From: a virus
Strand: one strand, 5' to 3'
DNA length: 61,445 nucleotides
Virus record (IMG/VR): IMGVR_UViG_3300046477_000714
Span: 1-61,445 of that record
The translations under genes and the position numbers were made by a program. This document shows, one piece after another, positions 30,778 to 38,494 of the stretch. The notes beneath the pieces were generated by a model that saw only the letters and a list, made by a program, of their open reading frames with translations, had not been told where the DNA came from and did not search any database. Each line of letters opens with the position of its first letter. The stretch's first letter is position 1.

Positions 30778-31047
30778 TTAGATTCTGCCGGCGAGGGATT
30801 GAATGCCCGCGCGCTCGGCATCCAAGTCGGCGCAGTCCGCGGGGCTCGGCACAAGGGGCACCCATGGCCACCACCCTTCTACGTGTGAGGGTTCAAACCC
30901 TGCAGCGCGGCATGATGCGAGCGCAGCGTTTACTACGTCATCGCGTGTCGCGCCCGGTACCGTGCACGTGTGCAGCGCATCGAATACACCGATCGCACCA
31001 TCGCGTCGGCAACGGACTTGCGCAGTCCAGAACTCGGATTTAATCAT
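30778..31047 (-). CDS. Hypothetical protein
   Basis: 89 residues from ATG 31047 (MIKSEFWTAQVRCRRDGAIGVFDALHTC). Preceded by the junction repeat GCGAGGGCATCATGA. C-terminal part has Trp-rich EGWWPWVPLVPSPADCADLDAERA. Not recognised. Confidence 0.5.
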   Translation of the reverse strand: MIKSEFWTAQVRCRRDGAIGVFDALHTCTVPGATRDDVVNAALASCRAAGFEPSHVEGWWPWVPLVPSPADCADLDAERAGIQSLAGRI

Positions 31048-31059
31048 GATGCCCTCGCG
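31044..31059 (-). repeat. Gene-junction repeat, copy 1
   Basis: CGCGAGGGCATCATGA (minus strand). It encodes ARAS-stop of the upstream gene, supplies the Shine-Dalgarno GAGGG and contains the ATG of the next gene. Same 16 bases at 31373, 31487 and 31687. Confidence 0.85.
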
Positions 31060-31376
31060 ATGCGTCGCAGGATCCTGCGTGCGCGGTTTGCCCGCTCGGG
31101 CATTTGACGATCGCGCGTCAAGCGCTGCAAGGTGTCTAGCAAGTCCGCACCTTGCGGGTTGCGTATGCTTAGGATCGCGCAAGGGTCGCCGCTCGTGGTC
31201 TGCTGGCGCATCCCTGCATTCGCATTGACGATTGTGTCAATGCTGATCGTGTGCCTGCGCCGGGTCAGAAACGCGGAACGCTTAGGCGCAGTCAGGTCCT
31301 GCATCACGCGTTCTGCCCATTGGGGCAGCGCTTGGCGTTCGCGCCAGTAGGTAAGGTGGATCAGTGCGGGTTTCAT
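31044..31376 (-). CDS. Hypothetical protein ending in ARAS
   Basis: 110 residues from ATG 31376 (MKPALIHLTYWRERQALPQWAERV). Basic, helical, ending RRILRRIARAS; the last residues come from the junction repeat. Not recognised. Confidence 0.5.
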   Translation of the reverse strand: MKPALIHLTYWRERQALPQWAERVMQDLTAPKRSAFLTRRRHTISIDTIVNANAGMRQQTTSGDPCAILSIRNPQGADLLDTLQRLTRDRQMPERANRARRILRRIARAS

Positions 31377-31388
31377 GATGCCCTCGCG
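31373..31388 (-). repeat. Gene-junction repeat, copy 2
   Basis: Same 16-base module as 31044-31059. Confidence 0.85.
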
Positions 31389-31490
31389 AATAGGTAGTGT
31401 GTCTGCGCTTCCAATTCGTAGCCCTCGCGGCATCGCTCAGTGAGCAAATGCCACGGTACTACGTTCGTACAGGCGTTGTCCGTTTGTCAT
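31373..31490 (-). pseudogene. Frameshifted small gene cassette
   Basis: From ATG 31490 the frame stops after 17 residues (MTNGQRLYERSTVAFAH). If one T is skipped in GCATTTGCT (about 31446-31450) the frame continues as LLTERCREGYELEAQTHYLF and ends exactly at the next junction repeat in ARAS-stop, giving a 38-residue protein like its neighbours in layout. So this is a cassette broken by one base, a sequencing error, or a programmed +1 shift. Confidence 0.5.
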
Positions 31491-31502
31491 GATGCCCTCG
31501 CG
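31487..31502 (-). repeat. Gene-junction repeat, copy 3
   Basis: Same 16-base module as 31044-31059. Confidence 0.85.
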
Positions 31503-31690
31503 CGCGGCATCAAAGGGTTCGCGCGCGTGCTTACTTCCCAACGCGTCGCATCCGGGTACAGACGCTGCAGGCGTTTCATCAACCGCGTAATCTGTCCTGC
31601 GCGATCGCTCGCGCGTTTGACTGCGCGCAGGATGCCTCGCGATACTTCGCGATCGTCGACTGCGCAACGAAACGGAATTGAATTGATCAT
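31487..31690 (-). CDS. Small VDDRE-motif protein, ending in ARAS
   Basis: 67 residues from ATG 31690. FRCAVDDREVSRGILRAVKR and RLQRLYPDATRWEVS match the protein at 32469-32651 (VDDREI ... LHRDYPNATRHKVS), so the two are paralogues. Helical core with a conserved YP-ATR-x2-VS end. Not recognised otherwise. Confidence 0.55.
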   Translation of the reverse strand: MINSIPFRCAVDDREVSRGILRAVKRASDRAGQITRLMKRLQRLYPDATRWEVSTRANPLMPRARAS

Positions 31691-31702
31691 GATGCCCTCG
31701 CG
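31687..31702 (-). repeat. Gene-junction repeat, copy 4
   Basis: Same 16-base module as 31044-31059. Confidence 0.85.
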
Positions 31703-32472
31703 ATTTGAATCACGCGCCGGGGGGCGCGCGGACCATGCACAACAATCGCAACGCTTGCAGCTGTAGCCTTGCGTCCGATCCCATCGCACGCGAGGCATTC
31801 GGTGCAGTGCAAGCGTTTGCCCCCTTCGTGCGATGCGGGGCACACGAACTCGCGAGACAACATCGGGTCCGCGTCGCCATCGCGCACGCGGAACGTGCGC
31901 CACCCATCCTGATGGGCAATCGCGAATTCTTGTGGATCGTCGACCGATGCCATGACTAATTCGCGCAGGCGTCGCATTTGCGATGCCATCGCGGGATCAG
32001 CGCTGCGCATCTTTGCCCATTGATGGGTATAGCCTGTGTGCCCTGCAGAGTCACGAACAAGCCACTCCCAAATGTACGCAGGCACTGCAGCCGGGTCGCC
32101 GTAGGTGCCTAGGCGCACCATCCGGTTGGCGCCGATCTCTGCGAGCGCATTGGGGCTATGCTGGCCATCGATGGGCGATCGCAGGTGCGGATAGTTTCCG
32201 CGTTTGTAGGCCATGAAAACACTGCGTGGACCTTGGCCTACGTTGACATAGCACTTGCCCCCAAATACCGGGCGATGCCTGCATCGACCGCAGACTGAGC
32301 GATCGTCGCCCGTCTTGAGCGCATGCACGGGATTGAGATCGGCTCGCAGAATGTATGTCTGCACCATGTTGCCAGTCTTTGCGTTTGCTGAACTGGTGAT
32401 GGCAATTGCCACGATGGGTTCGCCATCAAGCATCGATGGCCCCTCGTAGAGAATGTGTCCGGTGGGTTTCAT
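31687..32472 (-). CDS. Conserved phage protein with Cys motifs (DUF7227-like)
   Basis: 261 residues. KTGDDRSVCGRCRHRPVFGGKCYVNVGQGP is a strongly conserved block in many phages, and C-terminal HCTECLACDGIG adds a second Cys group. It resembles proteins listed as unknown or radical-SAM-neighbour type; I cannot assign an activity. C-terminus IARAS from the junction repeat; Shine-Dalgarno AAGGTG. Confidence 0.65.
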   Translation of the reverse strand: MKPTGHILYEGPSMLDGEPIVAIAITSSANAKTGNMVQTYILRADLNPVHALKTGDDRSVCGRCRHRPVFGGKCYVNVGQGPRSVFMAYKRGNYPHLRSPIDGQHSPNALAEIGANRMVRLGTYGDPAAVPAYIWEWLVRDSAGHTGYTHQWAKMRSADPAMASQMRRLRELVMASVDDPQEFAIAHQDGWRTFRVRDGDADPMLSREFVCPASHEGGKRLHCTECLACDGIGRKATAASVAIVVHGPRAPRRVIQIARAS

Positions 32473-32651
32473 GGAGACACCTTATGGCGGGTTGCGTTTG
32501 GGTAGTCACGATGCAGGCGGGCGATCGCACAATCGAATTGCCGCGATCGCCCTTGGCTCGTTTTCGTGGCGCAGAATCTGCGTTGACCGATCTCGCGATC
32601 GTCGACGATCAAGCGCACCACGATTGAGGGGCAAGGGGCTACGAGTCTCAT
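32469..32651 (-). CDS. Small VDDRE-motif protein, paralogue of 31487-31690
   Basis: 60 residues from ATG 32651 (MRLVAPCPSIVVRLIVDDREIG). Shares VDDRE, KR/KT-S-x3-Q, and YP(D/N)ATR(W/H)(E/K)VS with the paralogue. A tiny frame of 11 codons (32648-32683) with a good AGGAG upstream overlaps its start and could be a leader. Confidence 0.55.
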   Translation of the reverse strand: MRLVAPCPSIVVRLIVDDREIGQRRFCATKTSQGRSRQFDCAIARLHRDYPNATRHKVSP

Positions 32652-32688
32652 ACGGTTTGCTCCGTGTGTTTGATGCGTGGCATGGTAG

Positions 32689-32895
32689 TCACTCCTGCGT
32701 GGCGTAAATCTCACCGAGATAGCGCCGATGCGGACTTGGGGCTTGGCGCACTGCAGCGCGCGCAGTGCGGGCGCGGACACCTTCCGCGATGGTTTGACCC
32801 GTCGGCGCCCAAACGAGGCGCCACGAGCGCAGCGCGCGACCCTTGCGAGGCATCAGGTGCGCCGCGTGGCCATTCGGAAACGAGAAACTAGGCAT
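32689..32895 (-). CDS. Hypothetical protein
   Basis: 68 residues from ATG 32895 (MPSFSFPNGHAAHLMPRKG). Basic, with a short alpha/beta domain (WRLVWAPTGQTIAEGV). The 49-bp repeat ends exactly 23 bases upstream of its start. Confidence 0.5.
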   Translation of the reverse strand: MPSFSFPNGHAAHLMPRKGRALRSWRLVWAPTGQTIAEGVRARTARAAVRQAPSPHRRYLGEIYATQE

Positions 32896-32918
32896 GGTGG
32901 AATCTCCTGCGTTGCGCG

Positions 32919-32967
32919 ATGGTGCGCACCATAGGAACCCCGCAGGGTCCCTAGGCGTGCGAATCAA
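32919..32967 (-). repeat. 49-bp intergenic repeat, copy 1
   Basis: Identical to 33320-33368. On the minus strand it begins at the stop codon of the previous gene (TGATTCGCACG...) and ends with the palindrome ATGGTGCGCACCAT, 23 bases before the next start. An imperfect hairpin GGGACCC/GGGTTCC precedes the palindrome. Confidence 0.9.
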
Positions 32968-33296
32968 AGCTTTGACGTTTCGTTGATTCGGCACTGATTC
33001 GCATACTGCAAACCACTGCCGAAAATCCCCGTGAACGCCTGCACGAGGCGCAGCCGGTTCGCCCGGTCAGCTGCACAGTAGGCATCCCCCAGATACGCCG
33101 CGAATTGCCCGAAGTTTCCTTCGGACAATGCGAGCGCAGCGCGGTGCGCATCGTCAGGTGTCGGCGTGGCATCGGCCAATTGCGCAAGCACCATACCTGA
33201 CGCTTCGCGCGCTTGGGTGAGTGCACCTTGCGCACCGCTGGTGCTTCCCCGCGTGTTTTCGATGCGCCGCAGAATCAAAATCAAATTGTCGATCAT
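32964..33296 (-). CDS. Hypothetical protein
   Basis: 110 residues from ATG 33296 (MIDNLILILRRIENTRGSTSG). Helical (AHRAALALSEGNFGQFAAYLGDAYCAADRANRLRLVQAF). Not recognised. The second 49-bp repeat ends 23 bases upstream of its start. Confidence 0.5.
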   Translation of the reverse strand: MIDNLILILRRIENTRGSTSGAQGALTQAREASGMVLAQLADATPTPDDAHRAALALSEGNFGQFAAYLGDAYCAADRANRLRLVQAFTGIFGSGLQYANQCRINETSKL

Positions 33297-33319
33297 GGTC
33301 AGAACTCCCGGTGTAGCGC

Positions 33320-33368
33320 ATGGTGCGCACCATAGGAACCCCGCAGGGTCCCTAGGCGTGCGAATCAA
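33320..33368 (-). repeat. 49-bp intergenic repeat, copy 2
   Basis: Same sequence and same position relative to flanking stop and start codons as 32919-32967. Confidence 0.9.
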
Positions 33369-34336
33369 GCGGACAACAACGCCAGCGCGCGAGACTTGAG
33401 CGTATTCCCTGCGCCCCATTGCGCGCTAATCAAACGGTTCTCATCGTTTGAGGCGCGCACGTGGTGGTCGACATACTCTGTGACCGCGTTAAGCATGCCC
33501 CACGCAGTGCCCTGCACGCCATCCAGCGACGAGCCGATGGCGTCGCCATTGAACAGTGCAAGGATTTTCTTGAACGCTGCGGAGTCTCGCGTTGCGTCAA
33601 CCGTAGCGGGCTTGGCATCGAGAATCGCCAAAACCGTCGGCTCGGCATCCGCTTCGACGATCGGACGATTCGCGAGGCGCACGATCGTGTGCCGGAAGTG
33701 ATCCCATGCCGCAGTGTTCAGACCCATATAGTCGCGCACTTCTTCCGGGTCAAACACCGAGCGATGCGACAGTGAGTAGTCCGCTGCACCTTCCGATGCA
33801 GCCATGGCCAGCGTGTTGGCGCAAACGGCGCGCGTCGCCCGGCGCGATACCGTGGTTTTCAGCGAGCCGTCGGCGCTGGTGACGATCAACAACTGCGAGC
33901 GCACCTTGTCGTGCAGCGAGATCGGTGCAGCTTCGCCAATCTGCGCCGTGCACCAGAACCGCTGCCCGCCGCGAATGGTGCCCGCTGCACTGATCTCCAG
34001 ACCCCCGGCGCGCACGATGCCGCGGAACAGTTCGAAGATTTCCGAGGGCTGCACCGTCTTGTACTTGGCGGACACGAGCCCGAGGCGCGCCTTGTTGTCG
34101 CTGCGGAACAGAACATGGTTTTCTTTGTCGGTGAGGGTGGTGCCCGCCGCGTCGACCACGTAGCGGACCTGCGAGCGTTTGACGCGCCATTGCATCCCTG
34201 CGTGCGCTTGCCACGATTCGAGCGATTGGTAGTCTGCCTCGGGCACTGCTTGCCCGAGACCATGCCACGGCAGACCATGGTCTGCGCGATAGGCGAATTC
34301 AACGCGGCCGTTCGTTTCCGTGAGTTCGTGTGCCAT
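33365..34336 (-). CDS. DUF932 protein
   Basis: 323 residues. WHGLGQAVPEADYQSLESWQAHAGMQWRV, LGLVSAKYKTVQPSEIFEL and the Thr/Arg-rich TTVSRRATRAVCANTLAMAAS are the DUF932 core (phage/plasmid-like protein family). The function is unknown, though such genes are common on phages and plasmids and show homology to proteins of plasmid transfer regions. First gene of the leftward operon starting from the 34337-34587 region; Shine-Dalgarno GGAG. Confidence 0.8.
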   Translation of the reverse strand: MAHELTETNGRVEFAYRADHGLPWHGLGQAVPEADYQSLESWQAHAGMQWRVKRSQVRYVVDAAGTTLTDKENHVLFRSDNKARLGLVSAKYKTVQPSEIFELFRGIVRAGGLEISAAGTIRGGQRFWCTAQIGEAAPISLHDKVRSQLLIVTSADGSLKTTVSRRATRAVCANTLAMAASEGAADYSLSHRSVFDPEEVRDYMGLNTAAWDHFRHTIVRLANRPIVEADAEPTVLAILDAKPATVDATRDSAAFKKILALFNGDAIGSSLDGVQGTAWGMLNAVTEYVDHHVRASNDENRLISAQWGAGNTLKSRALALLSA

Positions 34337-34587
34337 TCTGAGAATCTCCAGTGTGTGAACCGCGATGCCGCGGCACCCTCAAGCATGCGAAAAACATGCC
34401 AAGCAAATATCAACAGGTTAGCGCCGATCTCGTGGCGCGTTTTGTCGCTTTCCGCGATTCTGTGGCGTAAAACGTCACTTTGCGACAATTCGCGGCAATA
34501 GGTTAGCGGAGTGACACTGTCGCGCAACCCCCTCAAAACTGACAATCATGCGAGAATTCGCAGACTCAAACCATAGAGCGAGCCCCA
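34337..34587. promoter_or_regulatory. Divergent control region with short repeats
   Basis: 251 bases between the leftward DUF932 gene and the rightward structural genes. Contains two copies of GTGGCG-x6-GTC(G/A)CTTT exactly 30 bases apart (34432 and 34462), two copies of AGGTTAGCG (34415 and 34500), and GTCRC/GYGAC pentamers at 34444, 34474, 34482, 34511 and 34519. A possible leftward -35 (TTGATA) exists, but no promoter is convincing. The repeat density suggests an operator or iteron array. Confidence 0.5.
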
Positions 34588-34980
34588 ATGGAAACTTCGC
34601 AGCTGCAAACACGCATCAGTGCGGACCTGCGCCCGATTGAAGCGAGCGATTCGCGCATCGGCGGGGCGCACCTGACCACACCTAGCGGGATTGAGATCGC
34701 GGCATTGTGGCGTGAACCCGGATTGATCGGCGACACGCTAGCTACAGCCAAAGCGTGCGCAGCGCACCTGCTGGACAAATTGCAGCGCGACTACGCGGGG
34801 CGCGACGTTGACCGCATCAATTGGCCATCTGTGGTCGCTGCGATTCAAGCACTGGTACAGCAGTGGAACGATGCACGGCGCGCTGCGCTGTACGCGGCGC
34901 AGGATGCGGGCAGCGGGGGTCAAATGGGTCCTGGGTCATCGACCGGGCCCGCTGGCGGGGGAGAGCCCGCGCTGCATTGA
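34588..34980 (+). CDS. Hypothetical protein at the start of the late operon
   Basis: 130 residues. N-terminal helical domain (ISADLRPIEASDSRIGG, LIGDTLATAKACAAHLLDKLQRDY) and a Gly/Ser-rich tail GGQMGPGSSTGPAGGGEP. Not recognised. No strong Shine-Dalgarno. Confidence 0.5.
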   Translation: METSQLQTRISADLRPIEASDSRIGGAHLTTPSGIEIAALWREPGLIGDTLATAKACAAHLLDKLQRDYAGRDVDRINWPSVVAAIQALVQQWNDARRAALYAAQDAGSGGQMGPGSSTGPAGGGEPALH

Positions 34981-35065
34981 CGGGGGTTACCCCCCTCCAC
35001 CTCCATGCCCGGGCGAAGTCGCAAATAGCAAACCCGATTTGAAAATTTTTTGCTGCAAATTTCCC

Positions 35066-35530
35066 ATGAAAAAGCGTCGCAAACTCCTCCCCAAGTCAAG
35101 CTGCCACCGGCGAATTCCAGGCAGGCTCTTCCGGGTGCACTGCGACCCGCACAAACCCGGTGTGATCGAGGTGCGAATCGCGCGCACCCCACGCGAGATG
35201 CATCAAGACATCCTCGCCTGGACCCATGAGATTCCCGATCCCGACGTCGCCGGTCAACTCACCTCGTACCACTCGAAGAAAATCGGGCGCGGCAGGCCGC
35301 GCATGCGAAGCAACTTCGTGGTGGGGCGCATGTTCCTGAACGCGCACGATCTGCGCGATCGGCCCAATGAAACGATCTCGCACGAATGCACGCACGCCGG
35401 CATGGCCTGGGCCCGGTTGCGCCGTGCGAATCTCGATCGCATGGTGGGCGAAGAGGTGCTGTGCCACGCAGTCGGTCGGCTCGTGAAGCAGGTGGTGCGC
35501 GTGGTGCGCGCCGCCCAGGTTTTGGAGTGA
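35066..35530 (+). CDS. HExxH zinc metallopeptidase-fold protein
   Basis: 154 residues from ATG 35066 (MKKRRKLLPKSSCHRR). The motif ETISHECTHAGMAW is HExxH, with a downstream Glu in MVGEEVLCHAVGR, as in zincin-like phage proteins of unknown target encoded near terminase genes. The frame is open further upstream, but the preceding segment is Pro/Gly-rich and overlaps the previous gene. Confidence 0.65.
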   Translation: MKKRRKLLPKSSCHRRIPGRLFRVHCDPHKPGVIEVRIARTPREMHQDILAWTHEIPDPDVAGQLTSYHSKKIGRGRPRMRSNFVVGRMFLNAHDLRDRPNETISHECTHAGMAWARLRRANLDRMVGEEVLCHAVGRLVKQVVRVVRAAQVLE

Positions 35531-35532
35531 GC

Positions 35533-36174
35533 ATGACCAACCCAGTCACCAGCATCGACAAGATCGAACTGTTCGCCCAGACGTACGTGGCCGGCGGCGC
35601 GCGGGCCTCGAGCATGCGCAACGCAGCCGTTGCCGCAGGGCTGTCCGAGGCGACGTCGTGGAACTTCTTCCGGCGGGCCGACGTGCAGAAGCGCGTCGCG
35701 GAATTGCTGAGCGAGCGCTACGGCGAACTGACGATCACGGCGCAGCGCATCTTCGAGGAGATGGGTGCGATCGCACTGTTCGACCCGGCTGAGATGTTCG
35801 ACGAGAACGGGGATCTGCTGCCGGCGCACCTGATGCCGCCACGCGTGCGCGCTGCGATCGCGAGCTACGAGTTCGACACGACGATGGTGGGCCGCGGACC
35901 GAACGCGACTCCGGTGACCACCGTCAAGGTGAAGATGCACAGCAAGAACGAGATGCTCAAGCTGATGGCGCAGCACTTCAAGCTCATCTCCGACAACGAG
36001 GGGATCAACGCGCTGGCCACTGAGTTGACGAAGCAGCTGCGCGAGGGCCGCGAGCGCGCCCGCGCCGTGCGTGGGCAGGTCGGGATGACGGCGGTCGAAG
36101 ATGCGGTCATAATCCCGCGAACCGCGCTGCCGGTTCCTGTCGCAGCGGTTCCTGTACGAGAGGACTACGCATGA
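35533..36174 (+). CDS. terS: Terminase small subunit
   Basis: 213 residues from ATG 35533, Shine-Dalgarno GGAG. FAQTYVAGGARASSMRNAAVAAGLSEATSWNFFRRADVQKRVAEL is the HTH of Terminase_2-type small subunits that recognise packaging sites; ITAQRIFEEMGAIALFDPAEMFDENGDLLP follows. Located one small gene upstream of the large subunit, the normal order. Confidence 0.85.
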   Translation: MTNPVTSIDKIELFAQTYVAGGARASSMRNAAVAAGLSEATSWNFFRRADVQKRVAELLSERYGELTITAQRIFEEMGAIALFDPAEMFDENGDLLPAHLMPPRVRAAIASYEFDTTMVGRGPNATPVTTVKVKMHSKNEMLKLMAQHFKLISDNEGINALATELTKQLREGRERARAVRGQVGMTAVEDAVIIPRTALPVPVAAVPVREDYA

Positions 36175-36479
36175 AGGACGACAACGGCAACTTCACCCGG
36201 CGCCAATTTGCCACGCCGCCCATGGACTTCCGCGCGCTGGCCACCGGCTGCGGGCAGACCATGGACATGAGCCAGGACAGCGGCGACGCGCGTCGGCGCC
36301 GGATCATGGCCAACCCGTCGAAGCTGTCGAAGGCCGGCATCGCCTGCGCCCCGACCGCCGAAGGTTGGCAACCGGATCCCGAGGGCATGGACCCCGAGGA
36401 TCTGGCCGCGATGAACTACGGCGAAGTCACCGCGGGCGACGAGATCCCCGAGCCCGCGCACCCGTGGCGTCGCGGCTGA
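36171..36479 (+). CDS. Hypothetical protein between terminase genes
   Basis: 102 residues, polar, rich in Pro/Asp/Met (GWQPDPEGMDPEDLAAMNYGEV). ATGA overlap with terS and one base from terL. Not recognised. Confidence 0.55.
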   Translation: MKDDNGNFTRRQFATPPMDFRALATGCGQTMDMSQDSGDARRRRIMANPSKLSKAGIACAPTAEGWQPDPEGMDPEDLAAMNYGEVTAGDEIPEPAHPWRRG

Positions 36480-36480
36480 C

Positions 36481-37968
36481 GTGCTGCAGAAGGCCGCACC
36501 CAAGGGAGGCGTCGCCGAACTCCTGACGGATCTGGCGAGCTTCGCCGACGATCCGCTCGGGTTCGTCATGTGGGCCTTCCCTTGGGGCGTCAAGGGCACT
36601 TCGCTCGAGAAGCGCAAGGGTCCTGAAGAGTGGCAGAAGAAGGCGCTGCGGCGCATTGCGCTAAAGCTGCAGGAGGCGCCTGAGGAAGGCGTCGTCATCG
36701 AAGAGGACACGGTCGCCGGCCACGGGGTCGGCAAGTCCGCGTTCGTCAGCTGGATGATCCTGTGGGCGATCTCCACGTTCGATGACACGCGCGGCGTCAC
36801 CACGGCGAACACCGAAGGCCAGCTGAAGACCAAGACCTGGGCCGAGTTGGGCAAGTGGTATCAGCTGTTCGTTGGCCGCAGCCTGTTCACGCTCACCGCC
36901 ACCGCGATCTACGTCGCTGACGATCCGGACCGCGAGAAGACGTGGCGCATCGACATGATCCCGTGGACCAAGGAGAAGTCCGAGGCGTTCGCGGGCCTGC
37001 ACAACCAGGGCAAGCGCATCCTTGTGATCTTCGACGAGGCCGCGGCGATCGACGACCTGATCTGGGACGTGACGGAGGGTGCGCTCACTGACGCCGAGAC
37101 CCAGATCCTGTGGCTGCGCTTCGGCAACGGCACCCGCACGACGGGCCGCTTCTTCAAGAACTGCACGCGCCCGACGCGCAACACCGTCACGAGGGTGGAC
37201 TCCCGCGATGTGAGCTTCACCAACAAGGCGCAGATCCAGGCCTGGATCGACGAGTACGGCGAGGACAGCGACTTCGCTCGCGTGCGCGTGAAGGGCGAGT
37301 TCCCGCGCGCCGGCTACAGCAACTACATCGAGCCCGAACTGGTGACCAAGGCGCGCAAGCGTCAGGTGCCGCAGGCCATGTACATGGCCTACCCGAAGGT
37401 GTTGGCGGTCGACCCGGCGCGCTTCGGCGACGACATGTCGGTGATCACGATGCGCCAAGGGCTGAAGGTCCACTGGCAACTCAGCCTGTCGGGCTTCGAC
37501 GGGCCGGATCTCGCGGGCCGCATCTTCGAGTTGGTCCGCAAGGAACCGGTCAGCTGCATCGTGTACGACGCGATCGGCAACGGCGCGGACCTCGACTCCT
37601 CGCTCAAGCGCATCCCGCGGCTGGCCACGCCGCTGATCCCGGTGATGTGGGGTCAGCCGGCCAAGGACGAGAAGCAGTTCTTCAACCAGCGCGCGGAGTG
37701 CTGGGGCAAGATGAAGGAGTGGTTGGCCACCGGCACGATCCCCGATGACGATGACCTCGACCTGCAGCTGACGTCGCTCGACTATGGGTACGACGCGAAG
37801 TTCCGGATCCAGCTTCAGTCGAAGAAGGACATCAAGAAGAACGGGGGCAAGTCCCCCGACAAGGCCGACTCGCTGGCGCTGTCGTTTATCCCCGAGTTGA
37901 TCGACCGCAAGGTCACGAACGCGAAGGTGCGGCCGCAGCAGCGCCGCACGGTGGTGTGGTCACGATGA
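36481..37968 (+). CDS. terL: Terminase large subunit
   Basis: 495 residues, GTG start. Walker A VAGHGVGKS (78-86), Walker B LVIFDEAA (about 181-188), then the RNase H-like nuclease domain with VLAVDPARFGDD (Asp311) and IVYDAIGNGADL, and terminal KADSLALSF. Packages DNA into the prohead with the portal. The circular assembly fits headful-type packaging, but this cannot be decided from sequence. Confidence 0.95.
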   Translation: MLQKAAPKGGVAELLTDLASFADDPLGFVMWAFPWGVKGTSLEKRKGPEEWQKKALRRIALKLQEAPEEGVVIEEDTVAGHGVGKSAFVSWMILWAISTFDDTRGVTTANTEGQLKTKTWAELGKWYQLFVGRSLFTLTATAIYVADDPDREKTWRIDMIPWTKEKSEAFAGLHNQGKRILVIFDEAAAIDDLIWDVTEGALTDAETQILWLRFGNGTRTTGRFFKNCTRPTRNTVTRVDSRDVSFTNKAQIQAWIDEYGEDSDFARVRVKGEFPRAGYSNYIEPELVTKARKRQVPQAMYMAYPKVLAVDPARFGDDMSVITMRQGLKVHWQLSLSGFDGPDLAGRIFELVRKEPVSCIVYDAIGNGADLDSSLKRIPRLATPLIPVMWGQPAKDEKQFFNQRAECWGKMKEWLATGTIPDDDDLDLQLTSLDYGYDAKFRIQLQSKKDIKKNGGKSPDKADSLALSFIPELIDRKVTNAKVRPQQRRTVVWSR

Positions 37969-38177
37969 AACGCAAGTACATGATCACGGTTCACGGGAAT
38001 CACAAGACCTGGGGATTCCCGATCGTCGCGCCGCCCGAGCATGCCGAGGACTGGCGCGCCGACGGGCTCGAGGTCGACGAGATTTGCAATTCGATTCCCC
38101 TGTGGGCGGCGCGCGAGCCTATGCTCACGATCTGGATTCTGGCTCAGGACTTCTGGCAATGGCTAAGGCTCTTCTGA
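37965..38177 (+). CDS. Hypothetical protein
   Basis: 70 residues from ATG 37965 overlapping the terL stop (ATGA). MKRKYMITVHGNHKTWGFPIVAPPEHAEDWRADGLEV; Trp-rich. Not recognised. Confidence 0.55.
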   Translation: MKRKYMITVHGNHKTWGFPIVAPPEHAEDWRADGLEVDEICNSIPLWAAREPMLTIWILAQDFWQWLRLF

Positions 38178-38494
38178 TCCTGCTGGTGCTGCTCGCCGGC
38201 TGTGGCGGCGGCAAGGACAGCACCGGTGCGTCGACATCCCTCTCGCTGGCGCTGAACTGGACCGTGCCCACGCGCAACGCCGACGGCACTGTGCTCACCA
38301 ACATCGCGAGCTACCGCATCGCGTACGGCTCGAGCCCGACCAACCTGACCAAGACGATCACGGTGCCGGCGAGCCAGACCTCGCTGAAGATCACAGGGTT
38401 GGGAGCAGGCACTTACTACGCAACGGTGACAACGATCAACAGTCTGGGTGAGGCCAGCGATCCCGCCGGCCCGGTGTCGGGGCCAGCGCAATGA
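38159..38494 (+). CDS. Fn3-domain lipoprotein
   Basis: 111 residues from ATG 38159. Signal peptide MAKALLILLVLLAGC ends in the lipobox LLAGC with a GGGKD tether. The remaining 90 residues form one fibronectin type III domain (SLALNWTVPTRNADG, IASYRIAYGSSPTNL, SLKITGLGAGTYYATVTTINSLGEAS). It overlaps the previous gene by 19 bases. A second phage lipoprotein with a Gly tether is at 23754-24479. A cell-surface role, for example exclusion, is plausible. Confidence 0.75.
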   Translation: MAKALLILLVLLAGCGGGKDSTGASTSLSLALNWTVPTRNADGTVLTNIASYRIAYGSSPTNLTKTITVPASQTSLKITGLGAGTYYATVTTINSLGEASDPAGPVSGPAQ

